The notes beneath the pieces were generated by a model. That model saw only the letters and a list, made by a program, of their open reading frames with translations. It ran no database searches and was not told the DNA's origin. DNA of 64,000 nucleotides from Rhodomicrobium lacus (lineage in GTDB: Bacteria; Pseudomonadota; Alphaproteobacteria; Rhizobiales; Rhodomicrobiaceae). This document shows positions 29,430 through 38,809 of the stretch, in pieces; position 1 is the first letter of the stretch; every line of letters starts with the position of its first letter. Location of the stretch: positions 434,001 to 498,000 of the forward strand of contig NZ_RZNF01000012.1 in NCBI RefSeq assembly GCF_003992725.1, written 5' to 3'. The translations under genes and the position numbers were made by a program.

Positions 29430-30662
29430 TCAGGACTTCGGCGTGACGGCGGGCACCGCCGTATTCACGGGCTGCGTGTGCGGCTTCTTCAGATATTTCG
29501 TCACGGCCTGCGAGACATAGGCGTTCACGCCGAGCAGCAGCGAATCGACGCCCTTGGCAATGATCCCGCCCGCTTCGAGATCGGCCGCCGCGTAGAGAGG
29601 CGCGCTGTTGGATGTGCCCGCTTCGGAGGTGATGCGCACCTCTCCGACCGGATCGCCTTCCTTCAGCGGCGGCTTGACCGGCCCCTGATAGGCGATCTGT
29701 GCGCGGATGCGCTGATCCTTTGCGTTTACCGGGAGAAGAACGACAACGTCTTCCTTCGCCTTGACCGGAAGCGTCCATTTCTGGCCGCCCCACACGCGCA
29801 CATCGCCCACCACCTCGTCCTTGTCGAAGACCTTGTAGGGCTTGAAGTTCACGAAGCCCCAGTTGAGCATCTTCTGCGCTTCTTCGCGGCGATCGCGCTC
29901 GCTTTCGAGGCCGTTCATCACGAGCACCAGCCGGCGCCCGTCGCGCACTGCGGATGCCGCGATGCTGTAGCCTACGCCTTCGGTGAATCCCGGCTTGAGG
30001 CCGTCGGCGGCGATGGCGGTCGCCTGCAACGGATTATGGTTCTTGAAGTTGAAGGTTCGGTATTTGAATTCCTTCTGCCCGAAGAACGGATACCATTCCG
30101 GATAGGTCTTGATGACGTGGATCGAAAGCGCGGCCAGCTCGCGCGCGGTCATCTGGTTGCCGGGATGCGGCAGGCCGGTGGAGTTACCGAACGTGGATTT
30201 CTGCAGTCCGAGCGCGCGGGCTTCTTCCGTCATGAGCTTGGCGAAAGCGTCTTCCGTGCCCGAAATGCCTTCCGCCACCGCAATGCAGGCATCGTTTGCA
30301 TTCTGCACCGCGATGCCCTGTATGAGGTCGCTGACCTTCGCCGTCTGATTGAGCGGGATGAACATCGACGTCGTCCGCGAGGGCGCGCCGCCGTTTCTCC
30401 ATGCGTAGAGGCTCACCGGGAATTCGGTGTCCATGGTAATCTCGCCGGCCTTGAGCTTTTTGAAGATGACGGCAAGCGTCATGATCTTGCTCATGCTCGC
30501 GGGCGCAAACAGCCTGTCCGCGTTTTTCTCGAAGAGGGTCGCGCCCGAGTCGACGTCGATCAGCGTCGCTTCCGCCGCAGCCGTCTGATAGCCGCCCGAA
30601 GACTGGGCGAGCGCGGGCTGAAAAATCTGGATGAAAACAAAAAACAAGAGGGCAAGGCGCAT
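29430..30662 (-). CDS. D-alanyl-D-alanine carboxypeptidase (PBP5-like) with atypical motifs
   Basis: A 410-residue periplasmic penicillin-binding protein that would trim the terminal D-Ala of peptidoglycan stem peptides. A signal peptide comes first (LALLFFVFIQIFQPALA). The active-site SxxK is present as SMSKIMT near residue 57. The second and third motifs differ from the textbook SxN and KTG: the aligned positions read NANDAC and LKPGFTE. A C-terminal domain follows from about 275. It lies upstream of tmk with one base between them. Activity may be altered; the fold assignment is secure. Confidence 0.88.
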   Translation of the reverse strand: MRLALLFFVFIQIFQPALAQSSGGYQTAAAEATLIDVDSGATLFEKNADRLFAPASMSKIMTLAVIFKKLKAGEITMDTEFPVSLYAWRNGGAPSRTTSMFIPLNQTAKVSDLIQGIAVQNANDACIAVAEGISGTEDAFAKLMTEEARALGLQKSTFGNSTGLPHPGNQMTARELAALSIHVIKTYPEWYPFFGQKEFKYRTFNFKNHNPLQATAIAADGLKPGFTEGVGYSIAASAVRDGRRLVLVMNGLESERDRREEAQKMLNWGFVNFKPYKVFDKDEVVGDVRVWGGQKWTLPVKAKEDVVVLLPVNAKDQRIRAQIAYQGPVKPPLKEGDPVGEVRITSEAGTSNSAPLYAAADLEAGGIIAKGVDSLLLGVNAYVSQAVTKYLKKPHTQPVNTAVPAVTPKS

Positions 30663-30751
30663 GGGCGTCGGTCCCGGTGAGTCGGCAGGGAAATCATAAC
30701 AAACCGACCGCCTGTTGGCTAAGGTTCAGGCCAATGTCCCTTTACATAGTC

Positions 30752-31777
30752 TCACCGGCCGCCATTAAAAGCCATGCCCGTGGAGAAGGCAGGCCGCGAG
30801 TTTGTCGACCAACCGCTGCCCGTGTCCTGAACCGAGGCCTCAAAGCCCCCTTTCTTGACGACCAGAGGCTTGTCAAAGGGTTCCACCGAAGGTGCGGAAG
30901 CCGTGGCCGATGCCATGTACGTTTCGGACGGAAGCGGAGGAGGTGTAGCAGCGGCCGCCTTCACCGGAGGCGCTGTTTTCGCCGGCGCGGCGGCTTTGGC
31001 AGCGGTCGCCTGACGCGTCGGAACGGTCGTCGTGACCACGGGAGCCCAGGCGGTCATCGTGGCCGAGACGGCCACGGGCGCTGAAGCCGACTGCGCGCGC
31101 ACCGGCGCAGCGGGCGCGGTTGCTTGCTTGCGGGCCGGAACGGCGGTGGCGGCGGCGATCTGAACGCTTGACGATGCCGGAGCGCTTGCCACCTGCGGGC
31201 GCGCGGGCGTCTGCACGCTCGAAACCGAATGCGTGGCCCAGGGCTGTTTGGCAAGAATGGAGCGCTCGAAGTGATCGTCGCCGTTCAGCGGAGCGGGCGC
31301 GAAGTAGCGCACGCGCACTGCGGCGGTGCCGCGTCCATGGAAACCGAGAAGCTCCGCCGCCTTGCGCGACAGGTCGATGATGCGCCCATCGTGGTAGGGG
31401 CCTCGATCATTGATGCGCACGATCACGGTGCGATTGTTTTCGAGGTTCGTCACCTGCGCATAGGTCGGCATCGGCAACGTGGGATGCGCGGCGGTCAGCG
31501 CGCCCATGTCGTATATTTCACCGTTGGCCGTCTTGCGCCCGTGGAAGAAATCGCCATACCAGGACGCAAGCCCGACCTGATCGTAATTCACGTCGTTGAC
31601 GGGGGTGTACCACTTGCCGTTGGCGAGATAGGGGCTGCCGAGCTTGTATTCGCCGCCGCCCTTCGGAACCGGATCCCCCACCTTGATCACACGCGGACTG
31701 AGCGTGTGGGTTTCGTCGACCGGACCCTTCTGGGTAGAACACGCACTAAGCGATGCTACAAGCGCTGTGACGATCAT
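30752..31777 (-). CDS. rlpA: RlpA-like septal lytic transglycosylase lipoprotein
   Basis: Cleaves denuded peptidoglycan glycan strands near the division site. The double-psi beta-barrel (GLASWYGDFFHGRKTANGE, then VRINDRGPYHDGRIIDLSRK) covers about 70-165. Upstream is a lipobox LSAC at the end of MIVTALVAS, so it is lipidated. The C-terminal half is an Ala/Pro/Val-rich linker, and I see no SPOR domain at the end. The start is uncertain: ATG 31777 gives a short signal, and a TTG at about 31813 would add Arg and Lys before it. The open frame continues to 31990. Confidence 0.87.
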   Translation of the reverse strand: MIVTALVASLSACSTQKGPVDETHTLSPRVIKVGDPVPKGGGEYKLGSPYLANGKWYTPVNDVNYDQVGLASWYGDFFHGRKTANGEIYDMGALTAAHPTLPMPTYAQVTNLENNRTVIVRINDRGPYHDGRIIDLSRKAAELLGFHGRGTAAVRVRYFAPAPLNGDDHFERSILAKQPWATHSVSSVQTPARPQVASAPASSSVQIAAATAVPARKQATAPAAPVRAQSASAPVAVSATMTAWAPVVTTTVPTRQATAAKAAAPAKTAPPVKAAAATPPPLPSETYMASATASAPSVEPFDKPLVVKKGGFEASVQDTGSGWSTNSRPAFSTGMAFNGGR

Positions 31778-32113
31778 GACCCTGCTTAAGGATTTGTTGA
31801 CAACGCCCCGCAACTCGAACCGAAGGCGGGGAGAAACAAGTCCAGTAGGCAGATTCGGGCGAATGCTGGGCGCGGTTTTCTTCTTGCACCAAACTCGCGC
31901 GTTTGCCGCCGCTTTTTGCGGCAGGGACGCCATCGGGCAACAGTCGCAGATGCAAACTCGGCTCATGGGACACGCAAAACCCGGACACAACTTAAGGCTG
32001 CGTTGAGGCTAACCGCGGGTGGTTAACAGACCGTTGCGCTCGCTGAGACTCTCGGTCATTGTCTGCGGCTGGCGGCGGGCCGACGCGACCACCGCGCTTC
32101 TTTTCAAGGACCG
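31778..32113. other. Divergent intergenic region, rlpA and FAD dehydrogenase genes
   Basis: About 336 bases, part of which may be the true 5' end of rlpA. No further gene was found. The FAD dehydrogenase has a ribosome site AAGGACC just before its ATG. Confidence 0.45.
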
Positions 32114-35020
32114 ATGGCATTGCGCAAGGCGTCGCCCGCTTTCTGGGAAAGGCTCGCCCATGAGATCGAGGGCGACGCTTCAAGCGACCTTTTCACGCGA
32201 GGCCGCTACGCCACCGACGCATCGATGTATCAGAGCTTCCCGGCGGGAGTGGCTTGCCCGAAGACCGAGAGCGACGTGGCCATCGTCCTCGAAATGGCGC
32301 GTGAGGAAGGGCTTTCCGTCATTGCGCGCGGCGGCGGCACGTCGACTGCGGGGCAGGCGCTCGGCGAGGGTGTCGTCCTCGACCTTACGAAATACATGCG
32401 CGGCATCGGCGCGATCGACGCGGAGAACGCGCGGTGCGTGGTGGCACCCGGATGCACGCCGGCGGCGCTCGCGGCGGCGCTCGAACCGCACGGCCTTTTC
32501 TTCCCCGTAGAGATCGCCTCCGCGCAATCGGCGACGATCGGCGGCATGCTCGGTAACAATTCGAGCGGCCTGCGGGCGCTGCGCTACGGCTCGATGCGCG
32601 ACCGCATCCTCTCGGCCATGGCGCTCATGGCCGACGGGCAGCGCGTGCATTTCCGCGCCATCGGCGAGGATGAAACGGCAAGATTCCCCGGCCGCGACCG
32701 GCTGCTCGATCTCCTGCAATTCGGCGAAGCGCACGAAAAGGATATCGCGCGCGAGTTTCCGTTGCGCGCGCCGGGAACGCCGGAGCCGCCCGCCTACGAT
32801 CTGCGCGCGCTGTTGCCCTATTCCGAAGACCAGAACCTGGCGCGACTTCTTGCGGGCTCCGAGGGTACGCTTGCCGTCGCCACGAGCCTGGAACTGAAGC
32901 TGGCGCGGCTCCCTCGAACGCGCGCGCTCGGGGTCTGCCGCTTCGCCGATCTCGGCGGCGCGCTGCGCGTCATCCCGAAGATCGCGCTCCTGAACCCGAC
33001 CACCATCGAACTCCTCGACCGCACGCTGATCGACATCGTCGCGTCGCGGCGCGACCCGCACGCCGCCCGCCTTCTGCAGGGCGACCCCGAGGCGCTGCTG
33101 ATCGTGGAGTTCGACGAGGAAAACCCGGTCGACAACACGCGGCTCCTCAAGGGCCTCTCCGACACCGTGGCCGAGGCCGACAAGGGCCGCTTCCCGCTTG
33201 TGGAAATCATCGGCGAGAATAACCGTGCCGCGCTCTGGCGGCTCCGGCACAACGCGGTGACGCGGGCGTGGCGCATGAAGTCGGCGGCACAGCCCCTGTC
33301 TTTCATGGAGGACGGCGCAGTGCCGCTCCACCGCCTCGCCGTCTACGGAGCGGAGCTTGAGGCGCTGCTCGGCAGGCACGGCGTCCGCTCGGCGCTCTAT
33401 GGCAGCGCGGGGCGCGGCTGCCTGATCGTGCGGCCCGTGCTGAACCTGCGCCATGCGAACGACCGGGAGCGCATGCGCGCGCTGTCCGACGAGATGGCGG
33501 CGCTGATCGTCCGCCATGGCGGCGTTTTGAGCGGCGGCCATGGCATTGGCATCGCCCGAAGCGAGGCGCTGGAGCGCGCTCTTGCTCCGGGTGCGCTGCG
33601 GCTGTTCACGGATCTGAAGACGCAACTCGATCCGGGCTTCGTTCTGAACCCCGGCAAGATCATACGCCCGCCGGATTTCGACGATGCGGCGCTGCTCCGC
33701 GCCCCGCGCGAGGGGAAGCCTGCCGATGTGGCGGTTGCCCTTTCATGGGACGCCGAAGCGACGCCCGCGCGCGCGCTGGAGCATGCGCGCCGCTGCGCCG
33801 GGCACGCGCTCTGCCGCACGGCTGAACAGCGCTTCGCCTGCCCGTCCTATGCGGTGACGCATGACGAGCGCGAGTCCCCGCGCGGCCGGGCGCAGACGGT
33901 GCGGCTCGCCCTTTCTGGCCAACTCGGAGACGAGGCGCTCGGCTCGCCCGCGATGCTCGAAACCATGTCGCTTTGCGTGTCGTGCAAGGCGTGCAACTCC
34001 GCTTGCCCATTCGGCATCGACATCCCGAAGATGAAGATCGAGGCACTCGCCGCCGCGCGCGCGGCGGGCCGCTTTTCCCGCGCGCAGGAGCTTTACGCGA
34101 ACCTCGCGGAGTACACTGATCGAGCGGCCCGCTGGCGATGGTTTCTCGCCCTCCGCGATCTGCTGCCGGGGCTGGCCCGCTTCACCGAGAGGAAGCTCGG
34201 GCTAGCCGCCGACCGCCCATGGCCGCGCTGGGCCGGGCGGAGGTTCCGCGCGCCGATCGAGGCCGAGCCGGGGCCGCGCGGGCTTGTGGCGCTGTTCGCG
34301 GACACGTTCAACCGCTCGTTCGAGACGGCGAACCTTCGCGCGGCGCAGAGCGTGCTTGAAGCGGCGGGCTACGGCGTCGTTGCCTTCACCGACGGTGAAG
34401 ACGGCGCGCTGTGCTGCGGGCGCTGCGCCTACGATGCGGGCGACATCGAAAAGGCGCGGGCGCAGGCGATGCGCCTCTCCCGCGCGGCGGCGGCCTATGC
34501 CGAGCGCGGCGTCCCCGTCGTCGGCCTCGAACCGAACTGCGTGCTGATGATGCGCGACGAATATGCGGCGCTCGGCGTTGCGGTGGCGGACCCGCCGCCC
34601 GTGCAGCTGTTCGAGGAATTCATCGCGCGGCGCATCGAAGACGGCTTCCCGCTCCCGCTGAAGGCCATCGAGGCGACCGTGGTGCTGCATTCGCATTGCC
34701 ACGAACGCGCCCACGGCGTCGACGCGCATGCGGAAGCGGTGCTGCGCCTCATTCCCGACCTTGCCATAACGCCAGCGCCGCCCTCCTGCTGCGGGCTGAA
34801 CGGCCTCATGGGCATGACGCCCGACACGCTGGACGCATCGCTTGCCATTGCCGAGCAGGCGCTGTTTCCCGCGATCCGCAAGGCGGGCCGTGACGCGCTC
34901 GTTTCCGCCACGGGCTATTCCTGCCGCAAGCAGATACAGGATGGGCTGGGCCGCCCCGCGCGCCATCCCGCCATGCTGCTCGACCTTGCGCTGAAAGGCA
35001 ACGCGGAAATCGTGGGATAA
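32114..35020 (+). CDS. FAD-linked oxidase fused to Fe-S and CCG domains (2-hydroxyacid dehydrogenase type)
   Basis: A 968-residue fusion that probably oxidises a 2-hydroxyacid such as D-lactate, D-2-hydroxyglutarate or glycolate and passes electrons to quinone. Residues about 45-460 are a FAD_binding_4/FAD-oxidase_C unit (SVIARGGGTSTAGQALGEG, GGMLGNNSSGLRALRYGSM, GGVLSGGHGIGIA). Cys-rich Fe-S segments follow (CAGHALCRTAEQRFACPS; LCVSCKACNSACPFGIDIPK). Two CCG motifs typical of heterodisulfide-reductase-like domains come last (CCGRCAYDAG, CCGLNGLMG). It is a single gene. The substrate is not fixed by the sequence. Confidence 0.88.
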   Translation: MALRKASPAFWERLAHEIEGDASSDLFTRGRYATDASMYQSFPAGVACPKTESDVAIVLEMAREEGLSVIARGGGTSTAGQALGEGVVLDLTKYMRGIGAIDAENARCVVAPGCTPAALAAALEPHGLFFPVEIASAQSATIGGMLGNNSSGLRALRYGSMRDRILSAMALMADGQRVHFRAIGEDETARFPGRDRLLDLLQFGEAHEKDIAREFPLRAPGTPEPPAYDLRALLPYSEDQNLARLLAGSEGTLAVATSLELKLARLPRTRALGVCRFADLGGALRVIPKIALLNPTTIELLDRTLIDIVASRRDPHAARLLQGDPEALLIVEFDEENPVDNTRLLKGLSDTVAEADKGRFPLVEIIGENNRAALWRLRHNAVTRAWRMKSAAQPLSFMEDGAVPLHRLAVYGAELEALLGRHGVRSALYGSAGRGCLIVRPVLNLRHANDRERMRALSDEMAALIVRHGGVLSGGHGIGIARSEALERALAPGALRLFTDLKTQLDPGFVLNPGKIIRPPDFDDAALLRAPREGKPADVAVALSWDAEATPARALEHARRCAGHALCRTAEQRFACPSYAVTHDERESPRGRAQTVRLALSGQLGDEALGSPAMLETMSLCVSCKACNSACPFGIDIPKMKIEALAAARAAGRFSRAQELYANLAEYTDRAARWRWFLALRDLLPGLARFTERKLGLAADRPWPRWAGRRFRAPIEAEPGPRGLVALFADTFNRSFETANLRAAQSVLEAAGYGVVAFTDGEDGALCCGRCAYDAGDIEKARAQAMRLSRAAAAYAERGVPVVGLEPNCVLMMRDEYAALGVAVADPPPVQLFEEFIARRIEDGFPLPLKAIEATVVLHSHCHERAHGVDAHAEAVLRLIPDLAITPAPPSCCGLNGLMGMTPDTLDASLAIAEQALFPAIRKAGRDALVSATGYSCRKQIQDGLGRPARHPAMLLDLALKGNAEIVG

Positions 35021-35125
35021 TGCGCGGCGCTACCGCGTCGTGCGGTAACTCGGACGCGACCGACGCTGCCAATGCCGATTGCCGAGCTTGCCTGCGCCGA
35101 ATCGGACCCGAGTTGACGCAGCGAT

Positions 35126-36367
35126 CTAAACGCCGCCTGCGCGCAACCGCGCCAGCACTTTCAGCCCGGCATAGCCGTCCGCCGGCTGCATGCCGACCTT
35201 CCGCTGGAAACTCTGAATGGCTTTCATGGTATCCTTGCCGACGCGGCCATCGGTGCCGTCCGTGTCGAAACCCGCCGCCGTCAGCCGCTTCTGCAGTTCC
35301 TGAACCTCCGCCAGCGTGGGCGCGCGCTCGCCGCCCGGGAACTGCTGCACGAACGGCCCTTCGCCCTTCAGCCGGTCGCCGAGGTGGGCAATCGCCAGCG
35401 CGTAGGTGTTCGCCGGATTGTACGACTTGATCGCATCGAAATTCCGCGTGAGGAGAAACGCCGGGCCGCGCGCCACCGGCTGCCAGAGCCGCGCTTGTTC
35501 CGTGGGCCTCGGGAAGGGCTTGCCGTCCGCCCGCGTCACGCCCCTGTCCTGCCATGCCGCGATGGATTTCCAGCCGCCCGCGCCTTCCGCCGGCACGCGG
35601 ACCTCGTAACCCCAGCCCTCCCCGCGCCGGTATTTCCCGCGTTTGGCGATATATTGTGCAGTGCCCGCAAGCGCATCATCAGGCGAGCCGAAGGGCGAGA
35701 TCTTGCCGTCGCCGTTGAAATCCACGCCCATGTTGAGCCAGACCTCGGGCATCCATTGCGTATGCCCCATCGCGCCTGCCCACGAGCCGATCATCTCTTC
35801 CGGCTTCGCCCAGCCGCGATCGACGATGACGAGCGCGTTCAGAAGCTCCTGCTCCCAGTAGCTGCGGCGGCGCGGTTCGCCCCAGGCGAGCGCGGCGAGC
35901 GCCGGGAATACGGGGCGCATATGCTTCGGGTTCGTGACGACATCGCCGAACGCGCTTTCCATGCCCCAGAGGCCGAGCATCACATAACGGTCCACGCCGT
36001 AGGTACGCTCGATCTTCTCCAGCAGCGGCGCATATTCGCGCGCGCGTTCCATGCCGATGCCGATGCGCCAGTCGGACACGCGGCGATTGAGGTACTGCCA
36101 GACTTCTTCCTTGAATTCGGGCTGCGCCTTGTCGAGCGCGTAGACGGAGGTGTCGGGCTTGAGCGATCCCATGACACGCGCATAGGTCGCACCCGAGATG
36201 CCGCGCGACCGCGCGCGGGCGCCGAACGCCTCTACCCATTGCGAGAACGGCATGCGCGCGGATTGTGCAAATGCCGAGGGGGCAACGGCGCCGATTCCAC
36301 AAGCGCCGGAAACCAGAGTGGCGAGCGCGCCCTGAAGCACCGCTCTGCGTGAGAAATTCATGGTCAT
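35126..36367 (-). CDS. Lytic murein transglycosylase, MltB family, with PG-binding domain
   Basis: A 413-residue periplasmic enzyme that cleaves peptidoglycan to 1,6-anhydro products. The N-terminus SRRAVLQGALATLVSGA looks like a twin-arginine or Sec signal. The MltB catalytic domain has the active Glu in GLWGMESAFGD near residue 130 and the metal/EF-like NMGVDFNGDGKISPFG. A peptidoglycan-binding_1 repeat ends the protein (EVQELQKRLTAAGFDTDG, then RVGKDTMKAIQSFQ). A run of cell-wall genes (dac, rlpA, this gene and ctpA copy 2) lies within 9 kb. Confidence 0.92.
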   Translation of the reverse strand: MTMNFSRRAVLQGALATLVSGACGIGAVAPSAFAQSARMPFSQWVEAFGARARSRGISGATYARVMGSLKPDTSVYALDKAQPEFKEEVWQYLNRRVSDWRIGIGMERAREYAPLLEKIERTYGVDRYVMLGLWGMESAFGDVVTNPKHMRPVFPALAALAWGEPRRRSYWEQELLNALVIVDRGWAKPEEMIGSWAGAMGHTQWMPEVWLNMGVDFNGDGKISPFGSPDDALAGTAQYIAKRGKYRRGEGWGYEVRVPAEGAGGWKSIAAWQDRGVTRADGKPFPRPTEQARLWQPVARGPAFLLTRNFDAIKSYNPANTYALAIAHLGDRLKGEGPFVQQFPGGERAPTLAEVQELQKRLTAAGFDTDGTDGRVGKDTMKAIQSFQRKVGMQPADGYAGLKVLARLRAGGV

Positions 36368-36645
36368 CGCGTCGAGGTTGCCGAAAACAACAGCGAAATT
36401 GTGGTCGTGCCTTTAATATCAAGGACATCAGGAATTTTGGTGAATGCCGTTCGGCGCTCCGCACCTCCGAGCGCAGACTGAGCCACACCCAAAAGTGGCA
36501 GGAATTAACCATCCCCAACCTTGGCCTAAAAATTGCCTTCGATGGAGAGCAGTGGTCTTTTCGTCGAAGCAAGGATTCGTTTACCTTTTTTTCCCGCTCA
36601 GGTGACCGGCCCTTCAGCTTGCAGCAATTGGAAGGTTGATAAGTA

Positions 36646-38031
36646 ATGCGGAAAAAGGAACTCGCGCTGGGTGCGTTCCTCGTCGCGCTGGTCGTTACCG
36701 GCGGATTTCTCTCCATGCCGCTCGTTCAGCGCCAACCCGCTCAGGCGACGAGCCCCGAAATCTACAAGAAACTCGAACTGTTCGGAGACGTGCTGGAGCG
36801 CGTGCGCGCGGAATATGTCGAGAAGCCCGACGACGCGAAACTCATCGAAAACGCGATCAAGGGCCTCGTGAACGGGCTCGATCCGCATTCGGCCTACCTC
36901 ACGCCCAAGGAATATCAGGACGAGCAGGCCGACACGCGCGGCGAGTTCGGTGGCCTCGGCATCGACGTGATGATGGAAGAAGGCGCCATCAAGGTCATCG
37001 CGCCGCTCGACAACATGCCAGCCGACCGTGCGGGCGTGCTCGCGGGTGATGCAATAACGGCGCTCGACGGCCAATCGGTGAAGGGACTGAGCATGGATGC
37101 GGCCGTGGACCGGATGCGCGGACCGGTCGGCTCGCCGGTGACGCTCACGATCCAGCGAAAGGGCGCCACCGCCCCGATCACCGTGAAAGTCGTCCGCGAT
37201 ATCATCAAGGTCAACCCCGTGGCGTACAGCGTCGAGGGCGACGCGGGCTGGATCAAGGTGAAATCGTTCGAGAATGAGCATACGACCGAGTATGTCCAGA
37301 AGGCGGTCGAAGACATCAAGAAGACGCTCGACGGCAAGGTCTCGGGCTATGTGCTCGACCTGCGCAACAATCCCGGCGGTCTCCTCGATCAGGCCATCGA
37401 CCTGACCGACGCGTTCCTCGACAAGGGCACCATTGTCGTAACGCGCGGTCGCGGCGCCGATGACATCGAGCGCACGACCGCGAAGCAGGGGGACATTTCC
37501 GACGGCAAGCCGGTGATCGTGCTTCTCAACGGCGGTTCGGCGTCGGCTTCCGAAGTCGTGGCGGGCGCGCTTCAGGACCACAATCGCGCGACGCTGCTCG
37601 GCACGCGCTCATTCGGCAAGGGATCGGTGCAAACGCTCATCCCGCTTGCCAACAAGGGCGCGATCCGCGTCACCACCGCACGCTATTTCACGCCGTCGGG
37701 CCGCTCGATTCAGGCGACCGGCATCGAGCCGGACTATGTTGTGGAGCCCGAACTTCCGCCGGAGCTGAAGCTGCAACTCGCCAGCGTGCCCTTCGAGTCC
37801 GAGGCTCAGCTGCGCGGCCATCTCAAGAACGCCGCCGCGACGGAGGAAGGGGGTGGCAGCATCTCCTACGTGCCGAAAGAGAAGGAAAAGGACAACCAGC
37901 TTCAGGCCGCGCTGGCCCTCCTCCACGGTCAGTTGCCGCAAACGGGAAAGAAGGCGACAGAGTCGCTGGATCAGGCGCGGGCCACGACTCCGGCGTCGAG
38001 CCCGCTGTCGAACGGCCCGTCGGGTGGCTGA
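36646..38031 (+). CDS. C-terminal processing peptidase, S41 family (copy 2)
   Basis: A 461-residue paralog of the CtpA at 8099-9457. Shared features include RVRAEYVEKPDD, ENAIxGxxxGLDPHS, EFGGLGI in the PDZ domain, the catalytic Ser in GGSASASEVVAGAL and the Lys in RSFGKGSVQT. The tail (KATESLDQARATTPASSP) differs. An N-terminal membrane segment at about 7-24 keeps it at the periplasmic face. It is a lone gene with a GC-rich hairpin just after the stop. The two copies may process different substrates. Confidence 0.94.
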   Translation: MRKKELALGAFLVALVVTGGFLSMPLVQRQPAQATSPEIYKKLELFGDVLERVRAEYVEKPDDAKLIENAIKGLVNGLDPHSAYLTPKEYQDEQADTRGEFGGLGIDVMMEEGAIKVIAPLDNMPADRAGVLAGDAITALDGQSVKGLSMDAAVDRMRGPVGSPVTLTIQRKGATAPITVKVVRDIIKVNPVAYSVEGDAGWIKVKSFENEHTTEYVQKAVEDIKKTLDGKVSGYVLDLRNNPGGLLDQAIDLTDAFLDKGTIVVTRGRGADDIERTTAKQGDISDGKPVIVLLNGGSASASEVVAGALQDHNRATLLGTRSFGKGSVQTLIPLANKGAIRVTTARYFTPSGRSIQATGIEPDYVVEPELPPELKLQLASVPFESEAQLRGHLKNAAATEEGGGSISYVPKEKEKDNQLQAALALLHGQLPQTGKKATESLDQARATTPASSPLSNGPSGG

Positions 38032-38809
38032 CCGCCGCCGTGCGTAAAGCCCGCGCACGCGCGGGCCATCGGCTGATGCCATACGACAGGGCGAACAAAA
38101 GGCCGTCACGCCCGCGCAGGCGCGGACTATCGATTGTCACGAGCAGCACAGCCACCACTGTGACCGTCACTCCCGCGCACGGGGGGGCCATCGGCGAAAT
38201 GCGGTAGCTCCCCGGCCGAGCGAAGCGGCGAGCCGGCCAACCGGTTTGCGGCCTCGAAACCGTCTTGCAAAGCGCCGGAAGCGCGGGCGCCCTCCAGCGT
38301 CGCGGCGCAAACCCGGAAACGGCACAACGCGTACGATCGATCGAACTTCTTCGCGTGCGATCCATCCGATTCGACGCAGGTCTGATCCAAATCCCATCGC
38401 CCATCAGGAACGCGCTTTTCGACCTCTTGGCCTGCGAGCGCGGAATTTTCGGCAGGTACAACGGATCGGCCTGCGTTAAGTCGGCATCGATTTGACGGCA
38501 GAGAAGCTGATCGACACCCGAAACTTCGGCGTCCTGCTGCTTCCGGTTGGGCACGAAGCTGTGTTCGGGGGATTGGAAATCGCGGGCGAAAATCGCCGAA
38601 ACAAGCGGCGCGTCGAGCGCGGATCGCGGACCTCCGGTCAGCGTCGCGGATGCCTGCCCCGAGCGCCCGATTCAGGCTGACCGCTGATTACGCCAGAGGC
38701 ACCGCCTTTGATGAGTATCAAAGGCCCCCGCTCGATCCTTTGATTATCGCGTCTTGACGGAATACCCCGTCAAACTTTTGCGGCGCACTCTCCGTGGCCC
38801 GGCTCGGCT
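38032..38809. other. Long non-coding region with REP-like triplet and palindromes
   Basis: No gene could be supported in these 778 bases; every open frame lacks family features. It contains a GC-rich hairpin and three REP-like units (38044-38195). Two perfect palindromes lie near the 3' end of ccmH: GCCTTTGAT/ATCAAAGGC at 38704-38725 and TTGACGG/CCGTCAA at 38754-38773. Confidence 0.55.
38044..38195. repeat. Three REP-like units spaced about 61 bp
   Basis: Related GC-rich units begin near 38044, 38105 and 38166. Each has the core CCCGCGCA followed by a G-rich arm and then CCATCGGC or CTATCGAT. The first forms a stem GCCCGCGC/GCGCGGGC at 38049-38066. The regular spacing and position after a gene end fit a repetitive extragenic palindrome cluster. 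Confidence 0.65.

Noticed and set aside
37823-38554. 243-codon open frame on the minus strand after ctpA copy 2
   Set aside because: It overlaps the 3' end of ctpA and the REP-like repeats and has no motif.
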